Below are positions 35,062 through 43,652 of a stretch of 64,000 nucleotides of DNA, one piece after another. Positions within the stretch are counted from its first letter, which is position 1. The number at the start of each line of letters is the position of its first letter. The stretch lies in assembly GCF_003112775.1 (NCBI RefSeq), contig NZ_BFCH01000011.1, positions 186,083-250,082 on the forward strand, read 5' to 3'. Position numbers and translations under genes: made by a program. The notes under the pieces are model-generated. The model searched no databases. It saw nothing but the letters and a program-made list of their open reading frames with translations, and was not told where the DNA came from. The DNA comes from Mycobacterium montefiorense (GTDB lineage: Bacteria; Actinomycetota; Actinomycetes; Mycobacteriales; Mycobacteriaceae).

Positions 35062-35095
35062 CGACGTCCACTCCTGTCGCAACGGCTCGTTGTCG

Positions 35096-35135
35096 GGATA
35101 GTATCCGCTATCCAGATAAGATAGTATCCACTACC
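35096..35135. promoter_or_regulatory. Tandem GATAG-N6-CTATC operators
   Basis: GATAGTATCCGCTATC (35097-35112) is a perfect GATAG/CTATC inverted repeat, and GATAGTATCCACTACC (35120-35135) is a second copy with one arm mismatch; the two start 23 bases apart. They lie between the divergent TetR (35061) and small membrane protein (35167) genes. Two spaced palindromes are typical of a TetR-type dimer pair controlling both directions. Confidence 0.6.
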
Positions 35136-35166
35136 TTAAAGGCGAAACCATCGGAAGGGTGACACC

Positions 35167-35283
35167 ATGGGCGCTGTCATCATGCTCGGCACGCTGTTCG
35201 GGCTGATCATCTTGATATTCGGGCTGGTACTTCGCTTCGATCCCGAGGCTCGGCGCGCGCCGGGCGACGAGGGACGCCAGTGA
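35167..35283 (+). CDS. Small single-pass membrane protein (38 aa)
   Basis: ATG 35167 preceded by GGAAGGG. The product MGAVIMLGTLFGLIILIFGL (first 20) is one strongly hydrophobic helix, followed by a charged tail with several Arg, Glu and Asp. Its TGA overlaps the GTG of the AveC-like gene (GTGA), so it is translationally coupled and probably a partner or assembly aid of that membrane protein. It is too short for a normal length cut-off but has good start context, codon use and operon position. Confidence 0.6.
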   Translation: MGAVIMLGTLFGLIILIFGLVLRFDPEARRAPGDEGRQ

Positions 35284-36065
35284 ACACCGAGATGACGCCG
35301 GTGATGGCCGGGGCTCAGTACTTTTCCTACGTCGCGAGCATCGCGTTCCTGATTGTCGGGATCTATCTGAGCTACCGTCGCCGCCGCATCCACCCGCTGC
35401 TGCTTCTTGGCATCTCGGCGATCTCGTTCTCGTGGATCGAGTCACCCTACGACTGGGCGATGTACGCACAGTTTCCGCCCGCTCTGCCCCGCATGCCGTC
35501 CTGGTGGCCGTTGAACGTGACGTGGGGCGGGTTGCCTCTAGCGGTGCCGATCGGCTACGTCTCCTACTTCATCATTCCTGCCATCACCGGGGCCGCCCTC
35601 GGACGCTGGTTGAGCGCAAAGTTCAACTGGCGCAGGCCGATTACCTTGCTCGTGGTCGGCCTCGTCGTCGGTTTCTGCTGGGCATTGTTTTTCAACGCCT
35701 ACACGGGGGCCCAGCTCGGCAACTTCTACTACGGTTACGTGATCCCTGGCCTCGCGATCTTTGAGGGGACCAAACACCAGTACCCGCTCTACGACTCGCT
35801 GGCGATGGGCATCCAGATGATGGTCTTCACCTATCTGCTCGGACGCACCGATGCGCAAGGACGAAATGTCATCGATACGTGGGCCGACAAGAGATCGAAA
35901 ACTCGGCTGCAGTCGTCGGTGCTCTCCATCGCGGCCGCCGTCGTCGTCGGGCACCTGGTGTACGGCGCGGTGTTTGCGCCCCATCTCATTACGAAGCTGG
36001 GCGGCTTTGTGACCGCGGGCCCGACCGAGCAGCTGTACCCAGGCGTACCGAACCAACCCAAGTAA
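35280..36065 (+). CDS. Polytopic membrane protein, spirocyclase AveC-like family
   Basis: 261 residues with six to seven hydrophobic helices (SYVASIAFLIVGIYLSY, LLLLGISAISF, VPIGYVSYFIIPAITGAALG, PITLLVVGLVVGFCWALFF and others). Features that recall the AveC family common in mycobacteria are SWIESPYDWAMYAQFPP, WGGLPLAVPIGY and NFYYGYVIPGLAIFEGTKHQYPLY. AveC in Streptomyces acts in spiroketal formation of avermectin; mycobacterial members have no proven role. GTG 35280 overlaps the small protein gene. The binding-protein gene follows after 17 bases. Confidence 0.6.
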   Translation: MNTEMTPVMAGAQYFSYVASIAFLIVGIYLSYRRRRIHPLLLLGISAISFSWIESPYDWAMYAQFPPALPRMPSWWPLNVTWGGLPLAVPIGYVSYFIIPAITGAALGRWLSAKFNWRRPITLLVVGLVVGFCWALFFNAYTGAQLGNFYYGYVIPGLAIFEGTKHQYPLYDSLAMGIQMMVFTYLLGRTDAQGRNVIDTWADKRSKTRLQSSVLSIAAAVVVGHLVYGAVFAPHLITKLGGFVTAGPTEQLYPGVPNQPK

Positions 36066-36082
36066 AGGCAGCGGGAGACCGA

Positions 36083-37195
36083 GTGAGTTACGAGAGCAAA
36101 GCCGAGCCCATCAAAATCGGCTACCTGATGGACTTTCTGCTGCCCGAGGGCTTCCCCAAGACGTACTTCGAAGATCTGACAAAGCCTTTCGACCTCGTCT
36201 TCCAAAAAGGTGTCGAGCAGGGGCTGATCGATCGGCCGATCGAGATCATCTACCGCGAAGTCGAAGGCCTGCCCAAGGGATCGGTCAAAGCGGTCATCGA
36301 CGCCTATGGCGAACTGTGTGACGAGGGGTGTTTGGCCGTTTTCGGCCCCAACATCGGCGACAACGTGATCCCGGCCCGGGAGGCCATCGAGGAGCGCTTC
36401 AAGGTTCCCTGCATCAGCGTGACGGGATCCGACGTGGCGCTGGGTGAATGGGTCTTCGCGTTTCCGATGGGCTCACACACCGACGAGCCGATCTTCTGGT
36501 CCGACCTACTGGCCAAGGGCGGGCACACCGAAGTCGGCGTGCTGGTGGAGCAGTCCCTGGTGGGCGAGACATATCTCAAGAACTTCCGGGAAGCCGCTAA
36601 GCGCAGGGGAATTCGCGTTATCGCTGAAGCGTCCATCGCGCAGACAGCCGGAGACGTCACGGCCGCCGTCACCGCGCTGCACGACGCCAAGGTACAAGCC
36701 ATCGTGCACTGCGGCTTCGGCTTCGGGGTGGTGTTCATCAATCCGGCGCTCGAGGCGCTGGGGTGGGATCCGCCCCGGTTCTGCGGCACCGCCTTCCAGA
36801 ATGCCTGGCTCAACCCGATCATGTGGAGCGCGTTCATGGGCTGGACCGGCGTCGACCAGTACGACGAGGGCAATACGGTCGGGCAGGATTTCCTCGACGA
36901 GTACAACGCGGCCTACGGACGGCGACCGGAATGGTGTGTGCCCGTGGTCAATAGGGATGTCGCGTACACGCTGCTGCGCGCGCTCGCCGACGCTCACCCG
37001 TTAAGCCCGCGGGGCGTGAAGGAGGCACTCGAGCGCGTCAAGATGATGCCGGCCGCATCCGGCGCCCCGGGAACCCGAGTGTCGTTCGGCAACTGGACGC
37101 GTCGAGCCTGGATGGGTGCGGGCTATCTAGTGGCACGCCGGCTCGATGCCGACGGCGTCAATTCCCATCTCGTCGATCGCTTCGGCGAGGAGTAG
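36083..37195 (+). CDS. Periplasmic-binding-type protein (Leu/Ile/Val family) without signal peptide
   Basis: 370 residues of the branched-chain amino-acid-type receptor fold: IKIGYLMDFLLPEGFPK, AYGELCDEGCLAVFGPNIGDNV, KVPCISVTGSD, EVGVLVEQSLVGETYLKNFREAAKRRGIRVIAE and VVNRDVAYTLLRALADA. ABC substrate-binding proteins of this type are normally exported, but this one starts directly at VSYESKAEPIKIGYL with no signal or lipobox, and no permease or ATPase gene is near. It may be a cytosolic ligand-binding or sensor protein. GTG 36083 is preceded by GCGGGAG. It belongs to the transcription unit started by the small membrane protein. Confidence 0.75.
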   Translation: MSYESKAEPIKIGYLMDFLLPEGFPKTYFEDLTKPFDLVFQKGVEQGLIDRPIEIIYREVEGLPKGSVKAVIDAYGELCDEGCLAVFGPNIGDNVIPAREAIEERFKVPCISVTGSDVALGEWVFAFPMGSHTDEPIFWSDLLAKGGHTEVGVLVEQSLVGETYLKNFREAAKRRGIRVIAEASIAQTAGDVTAAVTALHDAKVQAIVHCGFGFGVVFINPALEALGWDPPRFCGTAFQNAWLNPIMWSAFMGWTGVDQYDEGNTVGQDFLDEYNAAYGRRPEWCVPVVNRDVAYTLLRALADAHPLSPRGVKEALERVKMMPAASGAPGTRVSFGNWTRRAWMGAGYLVARRLDADGVNSHLVDRFGEE

Positions 37196-37198
37196 CCG

Positions 37199-38173
37199 TT
37201 AGCCCAGAGCCTGCGGCAGCACCACTTCGCCCACGCGCTGGAGATACGGCCACGCGATCTCCGGTGGCAGGCCGCCACACAGCGGCGACAGGTTGAGCAC
37301 CTGGCCCGCCTTCACCCGCGAAATCGCCTCTGGCACACAGATAATGATGTGCGACGTCCCCGTCTCGCGCAGCTCGTCGACGGTGTTGACGTGGCTGAAT
37401 CCCGCCGTCGTCTGGTCCCCGGGATTCCAGGCGGCATAGGTTCGCACGTCGTGCAGCAGGTGCTCGCCGATCTCTTTCCACGCCTGGTCCACATCGTCGG
37501 CGACGAATACGACCGAGGGAGTGTTGCGGTCGGGAAACATCGTCGGCCCCGGCGTGTGGCCGTGCTCGCGGCATGCCTCTTCGTAGGCCTCCTGCATGCC
37601 CGGCTCGTTGGCGTTGCCCAGCATGCCCAGGCCGTACGTGCCGGCACGGCGGGCCGCGGCGACCGTCCCGCCACCCCACATCATTGCGGGCCCGCCGGCG
37701 GTCAGCGGGCGGGGTGTCACGGTGATCTGCCGTCCGTCCTCGACGACGGTTTCACCGGCAAGTAGTCGCCGCAACAGCGCGAGTTTCTCGTCGCAGACGC
37801 GACCGCGTTTCTTGATCGACACCCCGAAGTGCTCGAACTCCTCGGGCCGGTAGCCCAAGGCCAGGATGTAGGACGCCCGCCCACTGCTGATGATGTCGAG
37901 GACGGCCATGTCCTCGGCGAGGCGCACGGTTTCGTAGAACGGAAGGATCAGGATCAGGCTCAACCCCAGCCGCTGCGTCCGCGCCGCGACCGCCGAGGCC
38001 AGCAGAAACGGCGACGGCAGGTAGCCGTCCTCGGAGCCGTGGTGCTCGCAGATAACGGCGGCCAGACCACCGTGTTCTTCGGCCCAGGCGCACATTTCGG
38101 GTGCCGCGGCGTACAGATCGGCTGGGGCCGCGGCCCATTCGGGATCGCGCATGTCGAAGCGCAGTGTGTACAC
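37199..38173 (-). CDS. LLM-class oxidoreductase, copy 1
   Basis: 324 residues, luciferase-like TIM barrel. Begins MYTLRFDMRDPEWAAAPADL with ICEHHGSEDGYLPSPFLLAS, the histidine-containing loop typical of the group; RLAEDMAVLDIISSGRASYI and GYRPEEFEHFGV follow. It is clearly paralogous to 39297-40265 (same start, LCGG..P.IAWPYL ending). Likely F420- or FMN-linked. It is the third gene of a minus-strand unit after the other LLM copy and a DapB-like oxidoreductase. Confidence 0.8.
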   Translation of the reverse strand: MYTLRFDMRDPEWAAAPADLYAAAPEMCAWAEEHGGLAAVICEHHGSEDGYLPSPFLLASAVAARTQRLGLSLILILPFYETVRLAEDMAVLDIISSGRASYILALGYRPEEFEHFGVSIKKRGRVCDEKLALLRRLLAGETVVEDGRQITVTPRPLTAGGPAMMWGGGTVAAARRAGTYGLGMLGNANEPGMQEAYEEACREHGHTPGPTMFPDRNTPSVVFVADDVDQAWKEIGEHLLHDVRTYAAWNPGDQTTAGFSHVNTVDELRETGTSHIIICVPEAISRVKAGQVLNLSPLCGGLPPEIAWPYLQRVGEVVLPQALG

Positions 38174-38218
38174 GGCAAACTCCTAGGTGGCCTAATCTTT
38201 GTGATGCACGTTACACGT

Positions 38219-39280
38219 TCAGTCGAAGGCGTAAAGCGGCAGAGTGGTCGGGAGGTCGAGCGAGCTCAGCAATCCCGGGGACGCGTCCACGACATACGGG
38301 ATCGCGTTGACCACCCGCATGGCCGTCGATGCCATCGCGGCGTGCCCGGCGGCATGACCTTCGGCCGCCCCGAGCGTCAGCTCGCAGTGGATGTCGGGAT
38401 CGCCCTCGATATCGACCCGGTAGGTGGCGTCAGACTCCGACGTCGGCCAGGCCGGGGCGACGTCGCGCGCCATCCGGATGATGTGCTCGATGACGATGGC
38501 TTCGTCTCCGTTGACGACCCCTGCCGCCCGGGTGCGGACCGCGCCGCAGGTGCCGGCCTTGACGGTGCCGAATGCGACCTCGATGTCGCGGTCGGTCAGC
38601 TCACGGTCGAGTGAACCGCGAATTTCCTCCACCTCGACACCGAGACCCACTGCCATCAGATAGATCGGTGCCTTCCAAGCCATTTCGATGAACCCGGGTG
38701 TCTTGAGCATCGGCTCGAATTCCAGCGGCCGGCCAAAACCCATCCCGTCCATCATCACGTCGGCCACCGGATAGTGGTCGTTGAGCGCAACCTCGCTGGC
38801 CGTGATGCGACGGATGCTCTTGGATTGTGTCGTCATCAGCAACGCGAGCTGATCGGAAGCGAAGCCGGGAAAGATGCCCGATGCGTAGAACGACGCCCGG
38901 CCGGCTTTGGCCGCCGCGTCCAGCTCGTCGCGCCAGTTGGGCGCGAAATAAGAGGGCGGATAGACCAAACTGGTCGACGACGTCGACACCACGTTGATGC
39001 CCGCCGCCAGCAGACGCAGGTAGTCGGGCACCGCCGCTCCGTCGCGGTCGGGTCCGCTGGCCGCGTAGACCACGCAGTCAGGCGCCAGCGCGATCAACGC
39101 GTCGGCATCGTTGGTGGCCGCGACGCCCATCGGCTCACCGCCTGCCAGCACGCCGGCATCCTTGCCGACCTTGTCGGGCGAATGCACCCACACCCCAACA
39201 AGTTCCAGATCCGGTCGGCGGCCAATGGCATCGATCGCGATGGAACCGACTCCCCCGGTCGACCACACGACAACCCGCAT
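38219..39280 (-). CDS. NAD(P)H-dependent DapB-like oxidoreductase, copy 1
   Basis: 353 residues. Rossmann start RVVVWSTGGVGSIAIDAIGRRPDLELVGVWVHS, then DCVVYAASGP and INVVSTSSTSLV. These belong to the dihydrodipicolinate-reductase-like/2,4-diaminopentanoate dehydrogenase-like group frequent in mycobacteria (often annotated amine dehydrogenase family). The C-terminal half carries the substrate domain (FGRPLEFEP, EAIVIEHIIRMARDVAP). It is paralogous over its full length to 40453-41550. ATG 39280 is chosen because the Rossmann motif follows immediately. Substrate unknown. Confidence 0.78.
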   Translation of the reverse strand: MRVVVWSTGGVGSIAIDAIGRRPDLELVGVWVHSPDKVGKDAGVLAGGEPMGVAATNDADALIALAPDCVVYAASGPDRDGAAVPDYLRLLAAGINVVSTSSTSLVYPPSYFAPNWRDELDAAAKAGRASFYASGIFPGFASDQLALLMTTQSKSIRRITASEVALNDHYPVADVMMDGMGFGRPLEFEPMLKTPGFIEMAWKAPIYLMAVGLGVEVEEIRGSLDRELTDRDIEVAFGTVKAGTCGAVRTRAAGVVNGDEAIVIEHIIRMARDVAPAWPTSESDATYRVDIEGDPDIHCELTLGAAEGHAAGHAAMASTAMRVVNAIPYVVDASPGLLSSLDLPTTLPLYAFD

Positions 39281-39296
39281 GATGAGTCTCCTTTGA

Positions 39297-40265
39297 CTAG
39301 GCCCGCGCGCTGGCGGCCGCGGCGCGCTCGAGATAGGGCCAGGCGATGTCGGGCGCGATGCCGCCACAAAGCGGAGCCAGCGGCAGCAGTTGCCCGCCGC
39401 GCACGTAGTCGGTCGCCTCGTCGGACGTGAAGATGCGGTAGGGGCCGTTGTCCTCGCGAAGCGCCGCCACGCTATCGGCCCGGGTGATGCTGGCTACCGA
39501 ATCGTCGTGCGGCCGATAGGACGCCGCTGTCTGCGCGTCGTGCAGTAGGTGCGGCCCCAGCTCGTCCCATGCCTCGTCGACATTGTCGGCCACGAAAACC
39601 GCTGTCGGAGTATCTGGTTGGGGAAGCTGGATTGTTCCGGGTTGGTGTCCGTGCGCGCGGCACTGCTCCTCGTAGTACTCCTTCAAACCCGGCGAGGCGG
39701 TCTGGGAGATGAACCCCAGGCCGTGGCTGCCGGCGCGGCGCGCCGCGGCCAAGCTGCCGCCGGCGATCAACAGCATCGGCCCGTTGGGCGACGCACCCGG
39801 TGGAGTGACGCGGACCTCGCGGCCCCGGTACTCGACGGTTTCGCCCCGCACCAGCGGGCCCAGCACGGCGAGCGTCTCGTCGGCGACTCGACCGCGCGTG
39901 CTCATGTCGACGCCGAAGTGGTCGTATTCCTCACGTCGATGTCCCACGCCGAAGGCATAGGACACCCGCCCACGACTGATCAGGTCCAGCACGCACATCT
40001 CCTCGGCGAGCCGGACAGGATCCCACAGCGGAATCGGCACGGCCGCCAGCAGAATCGGCAAACTGTTCGTCCGGGCCGCGATCGCCGAAGCCAACGTGAG
40101 CGGTGCCGGTAGGTGCCCGTCGTCGGCACCATGGTGCTCAGATAGCACGGCCAGCGCGGCGCCGCGCGTCTCCGCCCACGCGCACATGTCGATGGCCGCG
40201 ACGTACAGATCGGCCGCCGGCCCGGCCCACGCCGGGGCGCGCATGTCGAATCTAAGCGTGAACAA
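39297..40265 (-). CDS. LLM-class oxidoreductase, copy 2
   Basis: 322 residues. MFTLRFDMRAPAWAGPAADLY, VLSEHHGADDGHLPAPLTLAS, RLAEEMCVLDLISRGRVSYAFGVGHRREEYDHFGV. Each element has a counterpart in the copy at 37199-38173. First gene of the minus-strand unit LLM / DapB-like / LLM; the DapB-like start (39280) lies 17 bases after its stop. Its promoter region is shared with the divergent DapB-like copy 2 and contains a palindrome (40299-40318). Confidence 0.8.
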   Translation of the reverse strand: MFTLRFDMRAPAWAGPAADLYVAAIDMCAWAETRGAALAVLSEHHGADDGHLPAPLTLASAIAARTNSLPILLAAVPIPLWDPVRLAEEMCVLDLISRGRVSYAFGVGHRREEYDHFGVDMSTRGRVADETLAVLGPLVRGETVEYRGREVRVTPPGASPNGPMLLIAGGSLAAARRAGSHGLGFISQTASPGLKEYYEEQCRAHGHQPGTIQLPQPDTPTAVFVADNVDEAWDELGPHLLHDAQTAASYRPHDDSVASITRADSVAALREDNGPYRIFTSDEATDYVRGGQLLPLAPLCGGIAPDIAWPYLERAAAASARA

Positions 40266-40298
40266 TTGCCCGCTCGTACCTCACACCCCGCACATTAA

Positions 40299-40318
40299 CC
40301 TAAGATTTGTTCATTAGG
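40299..40318. promoter_or_regulatory. CCTAA-N10-TTAGG inverted repeat
   Basis: The arms CCTAA (40299-40303) and TTAGG (40314-40318) form a perfect 5-bp inverted repeat in the 187-base region between the divergent LLM copy 2 and DapB-like copy 2 genes. Position and AT-rich setting suggest an operator or promoter element. There is no local regulator gene to assign it to. Confidence 0.35.
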
Positions 40319-40452
40319 ATAGTACTTGCTCTCTTAACCTCTTGACCGTGCGGGCTCGCTGCTGTTAGCTTCCGAAGCGGACGTGGGTAACTGCTGCCGT
40401 AAGGGCAACGGCCACCACAGGTTTCATCGCGTATTCAACTGAGGAGAACCAG

Positions 40453-41550
40453 ATGACGGCTCAGCGTGTAGTTGTGTGGGCGACGGGTGGAATCGGTTCA
40501 ATCGCCATCCGCGCCATCCATCGGCGCCCCGATCTGGATCTAGTCGGCGTATGGGTGCACTCCCCGGAAAAGGACGGCAGGGACGCCGGCGAACTCGCCA
40601 ATGGCGAGCCGATCGGCCTGAAGGCCACCAACGATGCCGACGCACTGATCGCTCTCAAGCCGGACTGCGTGATCTATGCGGCCAGCGGCCCGGAACGCGA
40701 CGCCCTGGCCATCCCGGACTACGTCCGGCTGCTCGAAGCCGGAATCAACGTCGTCACGACCAGCACCACGCGACTGGTCAATCCGCATGCGTACGAACCC
40801 GCCCAATGGCGCGATCAACTCGTCGCCGCGGCCAAACAAGGCCAGGTATCGCTCTACGCGTCCGGGATCGAGCCGGGCTTCGCCGCCGATTACCTGCCGT
40901 TGGTGCTGTCCACGCAATCGTCGTCCATCGACAAGATTCATGCATACGAGATCGGCCTGTACGACGACTACGGCGTCCCCGACATCATGAGTGACGCACT
41001 GGGTTTTGGCCGACCGCTCGACTACGAACCGTGGATCGGCTTTGCGGGTGCGATTGCCGGCGAGTGGCAGGGCCAGATCCGGTTGATCGGTGACGCGCTG
41101 GGAGTCGAAGTCCAGGAAGTCCGCGAGTTTTTCGACCGCGCAGTCACCAACCGGACGCTGGAGGTCGCCATGGGCACCGTCGAGGCCGGAACCTGCGGCG
41201 CCCTGCGCATGCGGGCGACCGGCGTGGTCGACGGCCGCGAAGCCATCGTCATCGAGCACATCACCCGGCTCGCGCACGACGTTGCCCCGGACTGGCCGGA
41301 AGGGATCGGCGACCTGTCTTACCGGGTCGTGATCAGTGGCGATCCCGACATCGACTGCTCGCTGGCAGCAACGCTGAAGGATCCGCGCAAGGCCGGAGTC
41401 GGGGGCATGACGTCGGGTGCGGGCGCCATGGTCGCCACGGCAATGCGCGTGGTGAATGCCGTGCCGTACGTCGTTGCCGCGGAGCCGGGCCTGTTGAGTT
41501 CGGTTGACCTGCCGCTGACGATCCCCCGGGGCGCGTTTGTCACCGGGTGA
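40453..41550 (+). CDS. NAD(P)H-dependent DapB-like oxidoreductase, copy 2
   Basis: 365 residues, parallel to copy 1: RVVVWATGGIGSIAIRAIHRRPDLDLVGVWVHS, DCVIYAASGPERDALAIPDYVRLLEAGINVVTTSTT, LGFGRPLDYEPW, REAIVIEHITRLAHDVAPDWPEG. A Rossmann cofactor domain is followed by the family substrate domain. ATG 40453 is preceded by GAGGAG (start of the line CTGAGGAGAACCAG). It is divergent from the LLM/DapB-like/LLM unit, giving two LLM and two DapB-like genes in about 4.4 kb. A paired function on related substrates is inference. Confidence 0.8.
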   Translation: MTAQRVVVWATGGIGSIAIRAIHRRPDLDLVGVWVHSPEKDGRDAGELANGEPIGLKATNDADALIALKPDCVIYAASGPERDALAIPDYVRLLEAGINVVTTSTTRLVNPHAYEPAQWRDQLVAAAKQGQVSLYASGIEPGFAADYLPLVLSTQSSSIDKIHAYEIGLYDDYGVPDIMSDALGFGRPLDYEPWIGFAGAIAGEWQGQIRLIGDALGVEVQEVREFFDRAVTNRTLEVAMGTVEAGTCGALRMRATGVVDGREAIVIEHITRLAHDVAPDWPEGIGDLSYRVVISGDPDIDCSLAATLKDPRKAGVGGMTSGAGAMVATAMRVVNAVPYVVAAEPGLLSSVDLPLTIPRGAFVTG

Positions 41551-41585
41551 GTCCGCGTGCGGCATCCGCAGCTTAGTCTGCGAGA

Positions 41586-42785
41586 GTGACGCTTAATCCG
41601 TTCGAGGAACTCACCCTGCAGCACCTGCAGCAGCGCACCAGCATGAAGTGGCGCGCGCATCCCGCTGACGTGCTGCCGTTGTGGGTTGCCGAGATGGACG
41701 TGCAGCTGCCGCCCACCGTGGCCGACGTGCTGCGTAGGGCTATCGACAACGGTGACACCGGCTATCCGTCGGGCACCGCGCTGGCCGAGGCGGTCGGTGA
41801 ATTCGCTTCGCGGCGTTGGGAATGGCACGATTTCGAGGTCGGCCGCACCACGATCGTTCCAGACGTGATGCTCGGAATCGTTGAGACACTGCGACTTATC
41901 ACCGATCCGGGCGACGCGGTGATCGTCAACCCGCCGGTCTATGCGCCGTTCTACGCTTTCGTCACGCACTCGGGCCGTCGGGTGATCGAGGCACCACTCG
42001 ATCACGAGGGACGAATTGCGTTGGACGCCTTGGAGGAAGCGTTCACGCATGCGCGAGCCTCGGGCCGAAAGATCGCATACCTGTTGTGCAATCCGCACAA
42101 TCCGACCGGGACGGTGCACACCTTCAACGAATTGCGCAGCGTGGCCGAATGTGCCCAGCGCTCTCGGGTCCGAGTGGTGTCCGACGAGATCCACGCGCCG
42201 GTCATTCTGCCGGGCTCGCAGTTCACTCCCTACCTGAGCGTCCCGGGCGCCGAGGACGCGTTCGCCCTGATCTCCGCCTCAAAGGCGTGGAATCTTTCCG
42301 GGCTGAAGGCGGCCCTGGCCATCGCCGGACCCGCGGCGGCGGCGGATCTGCACCGGATGCCCGAGGAGGTCAGCCACGGGCCGAGCCACCTCGGCATCAT
42401 CGCGCACGCCGAAGCGTTCCGCAGCGCCGACGACTGGCTCGACGCGCTACTGGAAGGCCTGGACGCAAACCGGACGTTGCTCGGCGAGCTGGTCGCCGAG
42501 CATCTGCCCGGCGTGAAATACCAACGCCCGCAAGGTACTTACCTCGCTTGGCTCGATTGCCGAGAGCTCGGTTTTGCCGAAGATGCCGCGGATGGCCTTG
42601 CGGTGGTGGCCGACCTATCCGGGCCTGCTCGCTGGTTTCTCGACCATGCACGCGTCGCGCTTAGCTCCGGCCATGTCTTCGGCACCGGCGGCGCCGGACA
42701 CGTGCGGCTGAATTTCGCTACCTCACAAGCCATTCTGACCGAGGCCGTATCACGTATGGGTCGTGCGCTCGTCGATGCCCAATAA
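41586..42785 (+). CDS. PLP-dependent C-S lyase/aminotransferase, MalY/PatB type (Rv2294-like)
   Basis: 399 residues, fold-type I PLP enzyme. [19 protein letters not shown] is the typical PatB/MalY N-terminus. [16 protein letters not shown] holds the cofactor Asn. [12 protein letters not shown] gives the Asp that pairs with the pyridine nitrogen, and [17 protein letters not shown] contains the Schiff-base Lys (about 234). Such enzymes cleave cystathionine or related thioethers to homocysteine or thiol, pyruvate and ammonia. By type and by its following genes it corresponds to Rv2294 of M. tuberculosis. GTG 41586 is the likely start. Confidence 0.85.
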   Translation: MTLNPFEELTLQHLQQRTSMKWRAHPADVLPLWVAEMDVQLPPTVADVLRRAIDNGDTGYPSGTALAEAVGEFASRRWEWHDFEVGRTTIVPDVMLGIVETLRLITDPGDAVIVNPPVYAPFYAFVTHSGRRVIEAPLDHEGRIALDALEEAFTHARASGRKIAYLLCNPHNPTGTVHTFNELRSVAECAQRSRVRVVSDEIHAPVILPGSQFTPYLSVPGAEDAFALISASKAWNLSGLKAALAIAGPAAAADLHRMPEEVSHGPSHLGIIAHAEAFRSADDWLDALLEGLDANRTLLGELVAEHLPGVKYQRPQGTYLAWLDCRELGFAEDAADGLAVVADLSGPARWFLDHARVALSSGHVFGTGGAGHVRLNFATSQAILTEAVSRMGRALVDAQ

Positions 42786-42808
42786 CGCTGTACGACATAA
42801 TGTTTGCG

Positions 42809-43537
42809 TTATGCGGGGATTTCCTCGGTGCCGCGGCCCAGGTTCCGGAAGCCTTCGGCAGGCTTCTTGAGGCCCAACAGGAACGGCACTGTGCTCAACT
42901 CGAACTTCGCCGTCATACCCAGCCGGCCAAAAAAGCCGCGCTGTGGGGGTGCCGGTGGCACCTCCGAGGTGGCGAGGTCGATGTAATGCGTCGACGTTGC
43001 ACCGATGCCCTCGAAATCGTGCGTCAGCGGCATCGAAAGCCCCCGCATCGACTCGTCGAGGCACGCCGCTACCGGATCGGTCATCAGCACGTACTCCGGC
43101 ACTGGCACCTGATTTTTCAGCATCCGGTGCACCAGGATGACGTCGACGCCGGCCAGTTCGACGTGGCGTTTGACCTTTTGTTCGGCCACCTCGCCTTCGT
43201 GCGCGACGAACTTCAGCGACAGGCTGTCGAGTTGGGAGCAGCTCGCACACTCGCAGGCGATGTCGGCTTTGATCCGCTGCCGCCGCGCCAGGAACGACTG
43301 TCGCATGTGCCAGAGCCGATCGCACACCAACGCTTTGGCGTTACCGTCCGGCGCCCAGAAGAATGCGGCGTCGCCCTCCAACTTAGCCAACTTTAGGCCT
43401 TTACCTGCGTCGATAACCGACTCGAGCAGCTGCGCCACCGTCTGCTGCGCGTGCGCGAGGTGCGTCCGGTTCCAAGCCATGTACTGCGTGTAGCCGCCGA
43501 TATCGGCAATCAGCAGAACGGCGCGACGGATGGCCAT
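42809..43537 (-). CDS. DUF2652 protein, cyclase-like fold (Rv2295-like)
   Basis: 242 residues. [24 protein letters not shown] and [12 protein letters not shown] resemble the first strand and the (K.xGDA) segment of class III nucleotide cyclases, but the second metal-binding Asp context and the substrate residues are not clear. It is annotated as DUF2652 in mycobacteria, and Rv2295 of M. tuberculosis is my comparison. [12 protein letters not shown] cluster may bind a metal. It lies between the Rv2294-like and dhmA-like genes but on the opposite strand. Enzymatic cyclase activity is doubtful. Confidence 0.7.
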   Translation of the reverse strand: MAIRRAVLLIADIGGYTQYMAWNRTHLAHAQQTVAQLLESVIDAGKGLKLAKLEGDAAFFWAPDGNAKALVCDRLWHMRQSFLARRQRIKADIACECASCSQLDSLSLKFVAHEGEVAEQKVKRHVELAGVDVILVHRMLKNQVPVPEYVLMTDPVAACLDESMRGLSMPLTHDFEGIGATSTHYIDLATSEVPPAPPQRGFFGRLGMTAKFELSTVPFLLGLKKPAEGFRNLGRGTEEIPA

Positions 43538-43652
43538 AAGTTCGCTATTTTAGTGGCCTGCCGGCTTCTTCCCCAATGAAATCTCGTACTGGACGAAACG
43601 CGCTCTGCGGAGAGAGGCTTGCAGGGGTGCCCGTCCACCGGAGGAGCTGAAT

